The notes beneath the pieces are model-generated. The model was given only the letters and a program-made list of their open reading frames with translations, did no database searches and had not been told where the DNA came from. From Berberis thunbergii (Eukaryota; Streptophyta; Magnoliopsida; Ranunculales; Berberidaceae), in assembly GCA_003290165.1 (NCBI GenBank), contig QNQO01000642.1:434001-498000 (forward strand): a stretch of DNA of 64,000 nt, given 5' to 3'. The position numbers and the translations under genes were made by a program. Shown here piece by piece: positions 34,788 through 46,871 of the stretch. Each line of letters opens with the position of its first letter. The stretch's first letter is position 1.

Positions 34788-35160
34788 CTGCCTTGGTTTC
34801 AAGGCCACGAAGCTCGACCTGAGTGAATTGGCTTTGAAGCCAGGGATCCGAAACAATAACACCCATAAAGGTAGACATTTTTGCCAATGTTTACCAACCT
34901 GAACAATCCCACAATGAACAAACAAATAGCACACTATAAGGATCTCAAACACACAATGAAAATAAAAATTCAGATCCAATTTCTTATAAAACAAAACACA
35001 ATTGAATCAACACGTAAATGAAGAAATAAAACTGATTTGGGGACATAACCTCGCGAAGAGGAAAGAACAGGAGCCGACCAACCCCTGATCAGTGAATGTC
35101 ATTTGAAAACCCTAGAATTCCTTCAATAATGGCCTCATGGGGTTGTTGAAAACTGTGGAT
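34788..35160 (-). pseudogene. Captured fimbrin first coding exon with 5' leader
   Basis: The coding exon 34878-34788 starts at an ATG and encodes [15 protein letters not shown], which is the conserved N-terminus of plant fimbrins (actin-bundling proteins). It ends at a GT donor. Upstream, a splice acceptor (TGTTCAG, about 34902-34908) and a donor (GCGAG/GTTATG, about 35047-35053) outline a 5' UTR intron, and a leader continues to about 35160. Only this first exon is present. Because leader, UTR intron and start are together, promoter DNA may have been carried along. Orientation is toward tnpA. Confidence 0.8.
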
Positions 35161-35588
35161 TCTTTGTGGGTTTTAATGTTTTGCTTTGCTAAAAGAAGGG
35201 AAAAAAAATCTAGACAGATTTGAAGAAGAAGAATAAGAAGAGGACATCTAAATAAGAAGAAGGATCTTACATAAAAAAAAATTGATGACGATGGAGTTAA
35301 TCGAAGTCTTTCGGTTGAAATAAGAACTGGAGCCTTGGTTCTCTCACCCCGTGGCTAATCTCTTTAGTGTTTAATATTTTTTATTATAAAAACCAATTAG
35401 CCACGGCAATTGGCCGTAGCTAATCTCTTTAGTGTTTAATTTTTTTTTTAAATCAATTAGCGACGGTTTGTTGCCCTCGCTAATATAAAAAATGAAAAAC
35501 GAATTCTCTTTAGTGTTTATTATATTTTTTTAAACCAATTGGCCGTAGCTAATCTCTTTATTGTTAATTTTTTTAAACCAATTAGTCT

Positions 35589-36460
35589 ATGATGTTCTTT
35601 GATCTGATCTGATCTTCTTTGATTTTTTTGATCAGATCTGATCTGATCTTCTTTGATCTAATCTTCTTAGATCTTCTCTGATCTTCTTTGATCTGATCTC
35701 TTTTTATCTTCCTTGATCTCATCTTCTTTGATTGATCTTCTTTGATCTTATCTGATCTGATCTTCTTTTATCTCATTTTCTTTGATTTGAACTTCTTTGA
35801 ACTTTTTTGATCTTTTTTTATATTCTTTGATATAATCTTCTTTGATCTTCTTTGATCTGATATGATCTTATTTGATATGATCTTATTTGATCTGATCTGA
35901 TATTCTTTGATCTTCTTTTATCTTATTTGATCTGATCTGATCTGATATTCTTTGATCTTATATGATCTTATCTGATCTTCTTTGATTTGATCTTTTTTTA
36001 TCGGATCTTCTTTGAACTTCTTTGATTTTTTTTGAACTGATATTCTTTGATCTGATCTTCTTTGATATTCTTTGATCTGATCTGATATTTTTTTATCTGA
36101 ACTTCTTTGATCCCATCTTATTTGATATGATATTCTTTGAACTTATTTGATCTAATCTGATCTTCTTTGATCTTATCTGATATTCTTTGATGTTATTTGA
36201 TCGGATCTTCTTTGAACTTTTTTGATCTGATCTGATATTTTTTTATCTGATCTTCTTTGATATTTTTTTTATCTGATTTTATCTGATATTCTTTGATCTT
36301 CCTTGATCTGATCTTCTCCGATCTTCTTTGATCTGATCTGATATTCTTTTATCTTATTTGATCTGATCTGATCTTTTTTTATCTTATTTGATCTGATCTT
36401 CTTTGATTTGATCTTCTGTGATCTTCTTTGAACTTCTTTGATCTGATCTGATCTTCTCTA
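35589..36460. repeat. GATC-rich simple satellite (TTTGATCTGATCTTC)n
   Basis: About 870 bp built almost wholly from GATCT, GATCTTC, GATATTC and TTTGATC words in irregular order, with well over a hundred GATC or GATA positions. It lies inside the CACTA element just before the right subterminal array. Confidence 0.95.
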
Positions 36461-36554
36461 ATGAGTTTCCTAACCGGGTTGAAAGACAATGGGTTATTGG
36501 TGATTTTATCCAGTTTATAAATATATAGCTATTTTCTTTATATAATTAAAAAAA

Positions 36555-38447
36555 AGAATTAGCTACGGTAGAGAACCGTGGCTATAAAACTCATTAGCCA
36601 CGACACTTTGTCGTCGCTAAGATAAAAATTTTAATATAAAAAAAAGGTTTCATTGGCAAGATTCGAACCCGGGTCGCCTGGGTAATTTGACCGTGGCTAA
36701 CAAAAAAAACAAAATTTTCCAATTTAAAAAACAAAAATTCACATTTAGCTAATGTTTGCTTTATATAATTTAAAAACAAAAATTCACATTTAGCTACGGT
36801 ATTTTGACGGTGGCTAACAAAAAAGAATTCTAAACGTTAGCTACGGCCCTGGTGCCGTCGCTATATTGTTTTTTTTAAAATTGCATTAGCTACGGTATTT
36901 GGACCGTGGCTAACAAAAAAAAATTTATAAACATTAGCTACGGCCCTATATTTATAAATATTTGTTTTTTAAATATTTATAAATCACAAAAAAATATTTA
37001 TAAACATTAGCTACGGCCCTATCAAAAAATTTATAAATATTTGTTATTTAAAAATCACAAAAACATTAGCTACGGCCCAAGAGCCGTCGCTAAGGTGTTT
37101 TGTTAATTTTTTTTAAAAAAATGCCATTAGCGACGGTATGTTGACCGTATCTAAGAATAAAAAAATTTCGAAACCTTAGCTACGGCCCAGGAGCCGTCGC
37201 TAATTTGTTTTGTTAAATTTTTTTTAAAAAAAAAATGCCATTAGCGACGGTATGTTAACCGTAGCTAAGAATAAAAAAATTTCGAACCCTTAGCTACGGC
37301 CTTGGAGCCGTCGCTACGTTGTTTTTTTTTTTTTTTTTTTTTAAATGCCATTAGCAACGGTATGTTGACCGTAGCTAAGAATAAAAAAATTTTGAAACCT
37401 TAGCTACGACCTAGGAGCCGTCGCTACGTTGTTTTGTTTATTTTTTTTAAAAAAATACCATTAGCGACGGTATGTTGACCGTAGCTAACAAAAAAATTTC
37501 GAAACATTAGCTACGGTTCAAATGCCATTAGCGACGGTATGTTAACCGTAGCTAAGAATAAAAAAATTTCGAACCCTTAGCTACGACCTTGGAGCCGTCG
37601 CTACGTTGTTTTATTTATTTTTTTTTTAAAAATGCCATTAGCGACGGTATGTTGACCGTAGCTAAGAATAAAAAAATTTCGAAACCTTAGCTACGGCCCA
37701 GGAGCCGTCGCTAATTTGTTTTGTTAATTTTTTTTTTAAAAAAATGCCATTAGCGACGGTATGTTGACCGTAGCTAAGAATAAAAAAATTTCGAACCCTT
37801 AGCTACGGCCTTGGAGCCGTCGCTACGTTGTTTTATTTTTATTTTTTAAAAATGCCATTAGCGACGGTATGTTGACCGTAGCTAAGAATAAAAAAATTTC
37901 GAAACCTTAGCTACGGCCCAGGAGCCGTCGCTAATTTGTTTTGTTAATTTTTTTTTAAAAAAAAATGCCATTAGCGACGGTATGTTGACCGTAGCTAAGA
38001 ATAAAAAAATTTCGAACCCTTAGCTACGGCCTTGGAGCCGTCGCTATGTTGTTTTTTTTTTTTTTTTTAAAATGCCATTAGCGACGGTATGTTGACCGTA
38101 GCTAAGAATAAAAAAATTTTGAAACCTTAGCTACAGCCTAGGAGCCGTCGCTACGTTGTTTTGTTTATTTTGTTTTTTAAAAAATACCATTAGCGACGGT
38201 ATGTTGACCGTAGCTAACAAAAAAATTTCGAAACATTAGCTACGGTTCAAATGCCGTCGCTAATGCTAGTATTAGCGACGGTTTAAAGCCGTCGCAAAAC
38301 GGTTAGCGACGGTTATTTTAATTTATTTACCAAACCCGTAGCAGAACCTATAGCGACGGTCAATTGCCGTCGCAAACCTTTTCAATAGCGACGGTTTTTA
38401 AAAACCGTCGCTAATTTTCGTTGCTAATTTCGGTTTTTTTTGTAGTG
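36555..38447. repeat. Right subterminal tandem hairpin array of the CACTA element
   Basis: About ten tandem copies of a 100-115-bp unit. Each contains ATTAGCGACGG, TGACCGTAGCTAAG, then TTAGCTACGGCC and GAGCCGTCGCTA, so every unit can form two short stem-loops. Spacers are A- or T-runs of varying length. The left half (36555-37100) is less regular. Likely TnpA-binding DNA. Confidence 0.9.
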
Positions 38448-38450
38448 ACT

Positions 38451-39540
38451 TGTAGTTATAGTCAGTAAACCATACTCTTGGCTAAAAGCGAAAGTGCAGG
38501 TGTCTCGATGAAGATATTACCACAACAAGCCCTAAGATATGATGAGCAAGACTAGAATGAGGTGGATAGTCTCTTTTTGAAAATGTTTTATTTTTGAATT
38601 TTTATTGGGGAAAATGCAAAGACGATGAGGTTATATGAATACTTTGTTGATATCTTATATCCAATATAATTTCCTAAACCCAAGCACCAATAAAAATGTT
38701 TAACGATAGGTGAGGCTAAATAAAGTATAAAATGATTCAACACTAGGTCAAATAATCTCACAAGTCTTAGGATCTAAAATCGATATCAAAGAAAATATTG
38801 TTGCAAAGTAGATCCAAGACTTAATGCACAAATCAACTGAGCTAACTATGTTTTGATAAACATAAAACATACAATATAAGATATCATAAGCAGTAAGAGA
38901 AACAAGCATGCATAAGTAAAATGAAGAGATAGCAAGAGACAATACGACACAAATATAACGAGATTCATTTAACCGGGTTTGATCGGCCCCGACCAGTTAC
39001 TTCTTAGGTGGAAAGGGCTTCCAAGCCACAAGTCTTTATTACTTGTTCAAAGAAAACTACACTCTAAATAAATATTCCATAAACTCGCAAGGTCAAATCG
39101 TCGTGTTCCCACGAGACTTACTGATACAAACCAAAAATTCTATTTCACAAGTCTTATGAATACCTTTGCCATCACTAATAGGATGTTACCACAAACAAGT
39201 CTTACAGACGTGCGTTTGGGATCCCGAAAATATGACATATTCTTCATCTTTTTCACAAGTTTCAACTTTGTGATGTGTATGAAAAATCTTCTTGGTTGAG
39301 GCATTAAAATTCATAATCTAGTTTTAGAAATCAAATTCCTATTGAAGTTCAGCTTACATGAATTTCTGGCATACTGTATGCGAATATTTTTAATTGATCA
39401 TTTCACAACAACCGTTTTTATTGTACAGTAGACTAAGTTGATCTCTTTGGATAACTTGGAAGTATACATTGTTACTAATTTATGTTGTGAACTCTTAGCA
39501 TTTGCCCCTACTTTATTTTGGTTTATTCACATGCCCCATA
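38451..39540. other. Flank 3' of the CACTA element, no gene
   Basis: AT-rich sequence, no domain recognised on either strand. Confidence 0.4.
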
Positions 39541-40680
39541 ATTTCAAACTCTATTTATTATTTTTGCTCTGAAGGTCTGGTTAACCGGTTCAAATAGCCC
39601 AAACCAAAGGCTGAACCGGGCTTATAAAAATGAATTCTTTGAGACTGATCCCAGACCGGATTAGCTCGTTTAACCGGGTCCCGATTAACCGACTTTTCGG
39701 GCTGGGCTGGGCCGGACCGGTTACTCGAAAATTCGCCCAATACCATCAGACCCTAAAAATCCTAAAAAAATCCCATTCTCCTAAAAATCCTCCAGAGGCA
39801 TGCCCCCAAGGAAGCAACCAAGGCAACGATGTCCGCTCTCAAAGCCATCGTGGTCGTCTCCGGAACACTTCGTGGGCGTCTGAGAACCACAATCTGAACA
39901 AGGGGAGGCGGAGGTGACGGTCCAAGCCGGCAGTCCACGGAGGGGCACCAAGAGAGACCCAACGGGTACCTCTTCAATCGAGTCCCACCACCACCAGGTC
40001 AATCGCGCAAGTGGAAAGACTGGGAGCACCCATGCTACCTCACTAGCTTTCTCACCATCGTCATCCTTGGCGTCGGTCTCAACTCCTAGCCCGATCTCAC
40101 TATCGAAACCTGGGCCCCTTAGAAAGCCCTAGAACGCCTTGAGAAGCAACACATCCCTCTTGTTGCATCTGATGAATCGCATTGATCAGCGATTCGGGTA
40201 CCCATTTCTTGTTTTTTTTACAAATTTTACTCAATGGGGTTTGTGAGAATTTGGTATGATATGATGGTGGGTGGTGGGGTTTTGTTGAATTTGTGTTGAA
40301 TCTGTTGATTTTGTGTTGAATTTCCGGAATAAAATTTACCTATTTGACTTGAATGGGCTTGGGGTTAAGACGAGAGTATGGGCTAGCCACACATGTGGAC
40401 CCATTGAAAACAAAATCATTAAGGGGTTGGGCTCCAGTTTTCTTGGCCAACCACACATTTGAATCAAATGAAAACAACAAAAGTACATTATTTTAAATAC
40501 CTGGGCCTGGCCGAAAACTGCGGTTTTCAAAACTGAAACTGGGAATCAAACAAAATTTTTTGGTCCGGTCCTCAAAACCAAACCAAAAATTGAAATATCA
40601 AATAAAAATCGAATCGATTGAGCCGGACCGAGTCGGTTTCCAGTTCGGTCCGATTTTTCGGTCTAAAATGCCCAGCCCTA
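39541..40680. mobile_element. Possible hAT-type non-autonomous element (right end visible)
   Basis: The right end GCCCAGCCCTA reads TAGGGCTGGGC in reverse complement, a variant of the hAT terminus seen at 1744 and 42848. CGGTCC/GGACCG and AACCGG/CCGGTT motifs are dense near 39570-39720 and 40505-40670. I could not fix the left end or a TSD. The GC-rich middle (about 39790-40140) may be captured sequence but matches nothing I know. Confidence 0.4.
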
Positions 40681-41588
40681 CTTAAAACCACCATTTTTGG
40701 TAAACTAGAAATATGAAAGGACCAAACTACCTACTATGGCTTTGAATCCAAATACTCTCCAATGGATTCTCAGTACTTTAGCTTGTTTCCTCCTCTTAGA
40801 GATTGATAGAGCAAATGTTGATGCATTTGCAGGTTCAATGTTGAAGAAGAGGAGAATCGCTTGAGCAATTTGACATGTCGAGGGAGCCAAATCAGTACTC
40901 ATCTCTGAACTTGTTTACTATTTATTCCAGTTCCACATAGTTCAAGTGTTTCATGTGAAATCAGTGTAAATCTGGAACCCTTGGCCTTGATGAGGTATTA
41001 TGTTTGTTCAGTCGCTTACTTCATATTCGACCTATATATGCCCACTATTTCCCCTTTTAATGACTTATTTGGATCAATAGCAAACGCAATTTTATCTTTG
41101 TTCGGATTTATGGAATTGGTAAGAGGTGTCGTGAAGGTCAGTTTGCATTCAAATTGATGCAAAAAACATGGGATTGCATTCGAATTGATGTGGAAAATCA
41201 GGAAAGAAGACAACTTTTTCTTTTTGTTTTTATTGTTGTATTTTTTTTTAAATAATTTACGATTCATCTAATTTTCCATTATTGTTTAAATATATAACCT
41301 TTTTTTTTTAGTTAGATAATCGATTTATAATGTTATTTGTCAAATCTACTACTATAATGCGAATTGCTCTTAGCTAGAGTTCAAGAATGTTCGCGTAATG
41401 TTGTCGAAATTACCAACCCCCTATTGAAAACCTCAAATTGTTCATCTTCTTCACGATCCACACCTATACAACACCTCTGATCTCCATCTTTCCATCTAAC
41501 TCACCAAACATTAGCATTAGCAATCAAGAAAGCAATAGTAAAACAAAAAGTAAACACTTTCTTCCGTAATCTTTCTCCACCGCCATTA
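40681..41588. other. Gene-free stretch
   Basis: Intergenic sequence with AT-rich runs; no feature supported. Confidence 0.4.
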
Positions 41589-41651
41589 ATGGCTTCTGTG
41601 AAGCTCTTTCTCCTCTTATTCTCGTTCATCTCTCTGCTAGATCATCTCTGA
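41589..41651 (+). pseudogene. Possible 5' end of a secreted-protein gene
   Basis: ATG followed by a signal-peptide-like stretch (MASVKLFLLLFSFISLL), then a stop after 20 codons. The C-rich leader before it looks like a plant 5' UTR. Downstream frames are broken. It may be a gene remnant or chance. Confidence 0.2.
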
Positions 41652-41934
41652 TCAAGCAAAGAGCATGATCTCAACCCTCCAAAGCGTCAGACATAACCTC
41701 TTCACACAGTTATCTCTTCCTTTATTTCAAAACAGAAAACCTCTGTGAAACATACGTGTCCACTTGACGAAAATAGCTCTGACCAAAGAATAAAATAGAA
41801 TCATAAATTGTGATATCATTTTACGAGAAAATTTCGGTCTCGATTTTAAGAATATTTCGTTTTGTGTAAAAAATGTAAAAAAATTCGTCTGTATTTTTAT
41901 AAAATGATTTGATAAAAGTATATATGAAACTATT

Positions 41935-42240
41935 AGTTTTCCAATTCCATATGGACTTTGTAATTAATCCACATCACTTCTGGTTCTATTGTAACAAAAG
42001 ATTCCCTTTTTATGTAGAAAAGGCCCGTATCAATAATTATGATCTTACGTATGGACAATTCCTTAATATCTTGTTCACTGGCAACAAAAAATTTTCTTTG
42101 TGCGTCGGTAAAAAAAAACATGTTTTTTCGGAGAGAGATGCTATTTCAACGATCGAGTCACGGGTATCTAACATATTCATACCTAACGATTTTCCAATTC
42201 TATCCGCTCGATTCGTTCGTAGAACTATCTTCAAGGACCT
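41935..42240 (+). pseudogene. ycf2: Nuclear plastid DNA insert: ycf2 fragment
   Basis: An open stretch with the unmistakable wording of plastid Ycf2: [73 protein letters not shown]. It then jumps to FVRRTIF, skipping about 16 residues between two similar FP-containing positions, which suggests a small deletion after insertion. It lies within otherwise nuclear, repeat-rich sequence, so it is a NUPT. The paralogous copy B lacks recognisable ycf2. Confidence 0.88.
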
Positions 42241-42847
42241 TAAATATTGCTTATAGTATCATACAAACAATATACTGCATAATAATCACGCACATAACAA
42301 ACTTGTAATACTAAAATAAGGTTATAATAGTTAAAATGTATTCTCCTGATAAGATAATTAATATTTAAAATTTTAATAGATAATTTGATAATTCCAACAT
42401 AAAAAATATTTCATGAAATTTCGCCGTATTTTGAAAAATCACATTCTTTGGTTGACTTGAGATCATTCATTAATGTTTTAATGTAAACATATATTATTAG
42501 AGGGAAAAAAAGAAAATTAATAAGCATTTGTTTTTTTTTTTTATATTTAAAATAAAAACTAACAGTTACATTTATATAGTCTAGGAGTTTACACTCTTTT
42601 TCATCCCCCTCCTACTCTCTACCATGCACCCTAGCCCGTCCCTTCCTTCACTCTCTCATCCCATAAGGTACATCCCATGATAAATGGGAATGTACCCTCT
42701 CTACCCCCACTCTTTCAATTTCTTGCCTTTCCTATTGTTTCCGAAAGAGGAACTTCCCTCCTCGTCCATTCATTCTCAATTGGATAACAGATGTATACAC
42801 AGCTATTGTTGCTTTCGCTAGCCTATTCAAAATGCTTTGGTTTTAAT

Positions 42848-44280
42848 TAGGGGTGGGCACGGTTCGGATCGGTTTCAAATTTGAAAGAACCTAACTCGAA
42901 CCGTTTACATTGTAACGGATCCGATTCGGTTCGGTTCCATTCATTTTGATAATTGGAACTGAACCTAACTCGAACCGTTCTAAACGGTTCGGTTCCTACG
43001 GTTCCAAACGATTCCATTCATAATCATCCAATTCATATTCATACGGATCATACAAAAATTGATCCATTATATTCATCCAGATACATAAGAGATCCAATCA
43101 AGAACAGGAAAAATTAAATTAAAAAAAAAAAAAACAGAAAAATAAATGTTCACCCACCTGCTGAACTCATCTCCAATCTCCAGTTCTCCACTCCTTCACT
43201 TGCATCAATAGTTTCGAGAGGCTCACTGTGGAATACTGGAATACAAATAGCTCCTCCTTCTTCATATCAACAAACATCCAACACTCGAGCAAGCAAGAGA
43301 ACTCACACTTCTTCAACAACACCTTCTTCAGTTCTTTTTCTGACAACTTCAACAATCTCCACTAGCTTTAGACACAACTTCTCCTTTGCTGCTACTGTTG
43401 CTTCAACCACTCAAATTGATTCATCAAACAACACTGAATCATCTGCTTCACCGCCTCTATCGGCTCATCAAAAGACAAATCAGATAGAGAACCAAGCAAT
43501 CGTCTGAGATATATCTATTCTTTGTCGAGCGATAGCCACCACCTCCATCGGCTCATCGAGAATCGATCGATCGTCTGATATCTCTCTTTTCTTCATTTTC
43601 TTCCTCTTCAAACTCTTTTTCGAATTTCTGCTTCTGCCCTTCTCTGTGTGTTGGTCGAAGCGTCTCTACTCCTTGGAGACGAGAGGAAAAAAAAGTGTGT
43701 GTGAGAGAGAGGAGACGCCGAGACGGAGATCTCCTGCTCCTTCTCGAGACAGAGACCGAGAGAGAGAGGAGATCTTTTGACTGTTGCTTCTTCTTGGGAC
43801 ATCTTCTCGAGACAGAGAGAGAGACCGAGAAAGAGGAGAGAGAGAACTCCAATCGTCTGATCGTCTCTTCCTTTTCTTCTGCTCCTCCTCTTCTTCGTCT
43901 CGCAGCTGCTGCTACTTCTTCTTCACGTCTCCTCTCCTCTCCATTCTTCCATATAGAGACTGAGAGACAGAGACAGACCGAGACAGAGACAGAGAGACAG
44001 AGTCGCAGAAGAGATAAAGACAGAGAGAGAGGAAGATTTTTTGGTAATGGGTTGGAAATTGGAATTGGAAACTAAGTACTAATGGGTTGGGACTTGGGTT
44101 ATTGTTGGGATATTTATTCGGTTCGAAACGGATCGGAACCGAACCATTTGAAAAAAAAAATAAGAACCGGAACCGAACCGAATTGTTTCACATTTTTTAA
44201 AATCAGAACCGAACCGTTTGGAGTAAAACGGTTCGGTTCGGTTTGGATCCGCGGTTCCTCGACCCGTTTGCCCACCCCTA
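42848..44280. mobile_element. Non-autonomous hAT element, 1,433 bp, perfect TSD
   Basis: Perfect 12-bp inverted ends TAGGGGTGGGCA / TGCCCACCCCTA, perfect 8-bp TSD GTTTTAAT (42840-42847 and 44281-44288), and dense GGTTCGGTT-type subterminal repeats. The interior is GA/TC-rich low-complexity DNA (about 43530-44040) with no transposase, so open frames there are not proteins. The empty site is visible in copy B at 50123-50130. Confidence 0.93.
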
Positions 44281-44500
44281 GTTTTAATTTGCGTTTCCTT
44301 TGGAGGAGGAGAGATGATGGAATGTTTTGCAGTGACTTGTCAATCTATGGAACTGCATGCATGTATAGGGTAGTGGCGCCAGAGGGTTTGGAGGAAACAA
44401 TTCGGTTAGTTGAAGCCTATTGAATGGTGTAAGTTTGATTCATTACTTTTCATATGCTTTGTTTTACTTAGGTTTTTTTGTCAAAATTTGAATAAATGCA

Positions 44501-45219
44501 TTATAGGTTTGATTGAAACGTGGTTGTGTAAGGGAGAAAAATTTTAAATGATTATTTTATCTTCAGTGTTATCATAAGTGCATGAAAAGATAAAATGTAG
44601 GCATTTTAAAGGAGTCAATTGGGATCTTTATGGTCGGCCTTGCAGATTATGGTATTCTGTGTCCTTTGACAAAATACGAGTTGGGCAACCTTTGCCTTGA
44701 ATTCTTGATTTTTAGGTGGGTATTATCAAGGAGTTGAATGTGATTTCTAAGAAAAAATGACGAAATTTTAACAACTATTTTTCTTTTTTAATTTACCGAA
44801 ATTTTTTTCGAAATCAAAATTTTTATTTTTTCATTAGGTCACTCTCAATGTCAGTACATTTTAATACGTTATAATTTTAGTTTAATATTAAAATTTGGTT
44901 ATATAAGTGATTCTTATGCAATATGTATTTTGTATGACATTAGGAGTCTCATGATACTCTTTATGTAATTTGTAAGAGTTTAAAATGCTTAACTTATATT
45001 GATAACTTCAAAATTATAATCGAAATTTTTACGTTTTTCTATACACAACAAAATATTTATTAAAATCAAATTACCGAAATTACCTCAAAAGCGAAATCAC
45101 AATCATTGGGTATAATTATAAATGCCTTCTTTGGTGAGCACCGAGCAGCAAAGGCTAGGTCATTTGACTCACAATCATCATTTGCATGCTAAATTTTCTT
45201 TTTCTAGTTTTACGCAATA
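44501..45219. other. Spacer between duplication copies
   Basis: AT-rich DNA with no gene seen. Confidence 0.4.
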
Positions 45220-46556
45220 ATTGTGATTTCGTTTTTCGAGACTACTTCAGTCCCATAATTTTAAGAAATATTTCATTTTGTGTAAAAAATTGTAAAATTA
45301 TTGTTTATAATTTCGAAGTGAGCAGTATATATTATGCATCATAAGCTGAACATAAATCTACAAATTGTCATTAGACGATTTAATATTTACGTTATGATAT
45401 TTAGAAATATATACAAAAGTATATAAGAAATTATGAGTTTTTTAATCCCTTTGAAATATGGGCCCCAAAATTTACTATTTCCTAGGGCCATAACTTTTAT
45501 TCGTTCGACACTGCTTATAGTATCATACAAACAACATATTTCATTAGAATAACTCACATAACAAACCTTTAATTCTAAAATAAGGTTATATTGGGTTAAA
45601 ATGTATTCCCTGATAAAAATAATTAATATTACAAATTTCGAAATATATTTCGGTAACTCCAAAATAAGAAATATTTCGTGAAATTTCGAGAAATCACATT
45701 CCTTGGTTGCAACCATTCACATTGCAATATAATAAACATATATTATTAGCAGGAAAAGAAAATTAAAAAATATTTGTTTTTAAAATTAAAAAACTAAAAG
45801 TTATATTCATATTGATGATTTGATGATACACCAAACTGTGATAAACCGTACATGTGTCTTGATGATCTCGCCAACAGAACAAATCAGGCTCGACTACATG
45901 CTCAATCCAGCGAGGCCCAAACAATACTAAGCCCAGCCCAAACAATACTAACCCATTATTAGCCATTAAGCCCACACATCACGCAGGCAGACTCAATACT
46001 CGTAAGACTTTTAATGAAAGTATATGAGAGATCTACCCAAGACTGGCAGACCAACAACACATTGGATCTGACTAGAAAACATATATTAGTGTATAAGTCA
46101 GTTAATGAAACTTCCTGGATGGACACGCTTAGAAAGGGAAAACTCTCCCACAGATCTAGGAGCATGAGTCGTGTAGGGAAACAATCCCACATGGATAACT
46201 CCCAATTAGGAAAATATCTCCAACAAGATCTTCTTCCCTAAACTATGCCACCAAACACCTAGCCGAACAAAGACTCTCACACTATAAAAGGGAGATAAGG
46301 TCGATAAACTTAAGGTACGCGACATAATCCCAGTTTACAATTTTAAGCATCTTCTAAGCCTTATCTAACTTAAGCATCGGAGTGCCATCGACCGCTACAC
46401 GGTGGTCCTTGGCTCATGTTTGCTACCTATGCAGGTCTAGGTAAGCAGCGACGAAAAATTGCAAGAATTTGACTACATCAGTTTGGCACTGTCCATGGGG
46501 AACGACAGACTTCCTCGAAGAAAGCAACTATACCACATTTTCTGGAGAATAAAAAT

Positions 46557-46871
46557 ATGGTGACAACGAGGTTTAGTAACAATGGAGATGTTGCGGAACC
46601 CTCGAACGCTCAAATCGGCAGAGCGCCGCCCTTTCCACTATTGCCACGGGAGGAAACTCCTCAGATCCCCACGCCGGTGGCAGTTGCAACAGACCCAAGG
46701 ATGGACCTACTTTCAACACAGATGCAACAAATCGTAGAAATGCTAGAGACACTCAAACAGTGGAATCCCCCATCTACAGAAAGAGACTGTGAGCAACGAA
46801 AGGGTCGGTCCCCACAGAGTTCTAGAGAGGATGTTCAAGAGAGATGCGCTCCCCAAACAGCTTCTCATTAA
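46557..46871 (+). pseudogene. Tat-like gag N-terminus, first internal unit
   Basis: Opens MVTTRFSNNG and includes DPRMDLLSTQMQQIVEML, the usual start of Tat-type gag. The frame then breaks; the capsid part (VPPFMDHIM and so on) follows to about 47260 with a short internal deletion relative to the second unit. Non-coding sequence then runs to the purine tract at 47491-47512. Confidence 0.7.

Larger units (their letters stand above)
24381..38447 (-). mobile_element. 14-kb CACTA (En/Spm) transposon carrying host gene fragments
   Basis: Starts CACTACAAAAAAA and ends with the complement TTTTTTTTGTAGTG, bracketed by a 3-bp TSD ACT (24378-24380 and 38448-38450). These are the defining marks of CACTA elements. 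Both ends carry large arrays of short inverted motifs built on TTAGCGACGG and CCGTAGCTAA. Inside, all on the minus strand, are pieces of CYP735A, CDKE, CDC48 and fimbrin, plus a six-exon tnpA-like gene. I found no trace of the DDE transposase (Transposase_21/TnpD), so mobilisation would need one supplied from elsewhere. Strand is given as the orientation of tnpA. Intact ends and TSD suggest a fairly recent insertion. Confidence 0.93.
41805..44500. repeat. Duplication copy A
   Basis: Paralogous to 45220-50363 after removing insertions. Matching blocks: 41805-41930 with 45220-45450, 42245-42600 with 45513-45812, 42600-42847 with 49861-50130, and 44281-44500 with 50123-50363. Copy A contains the ycf2 insert and a hAT element that copy B lacks. 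A shared tail reads APEGLEETIRLVE just before 44423, unrecognised. Copy B reads APEGLEDTIRLVE at the same place. Confidence 0.75.

Noticed and set aside
36650..36690. tRNA or SINE in the right CACTA region (GGTTCGAATC on the minus strand)
   Set aside because: Only a B-box-like word is present, with no A box or stem partners at the right distance.
36555..38447. Regularly spaced repeats resembling a CRISPR array
   Set aside because: The repeats are inverted pairs within a 100-115-bp tandem unit separated by A/T runs, lie at the end of a CACTA element in a plant genome, and have no unique spacers.
43553..44075. Overlapping 60-126-codon open frames on both strands
   Set aside because: They arise from GAGA/TCTC low-complexity DNA inside the hAT element; composition is Arg/Glu/Ser only and no domain is present.
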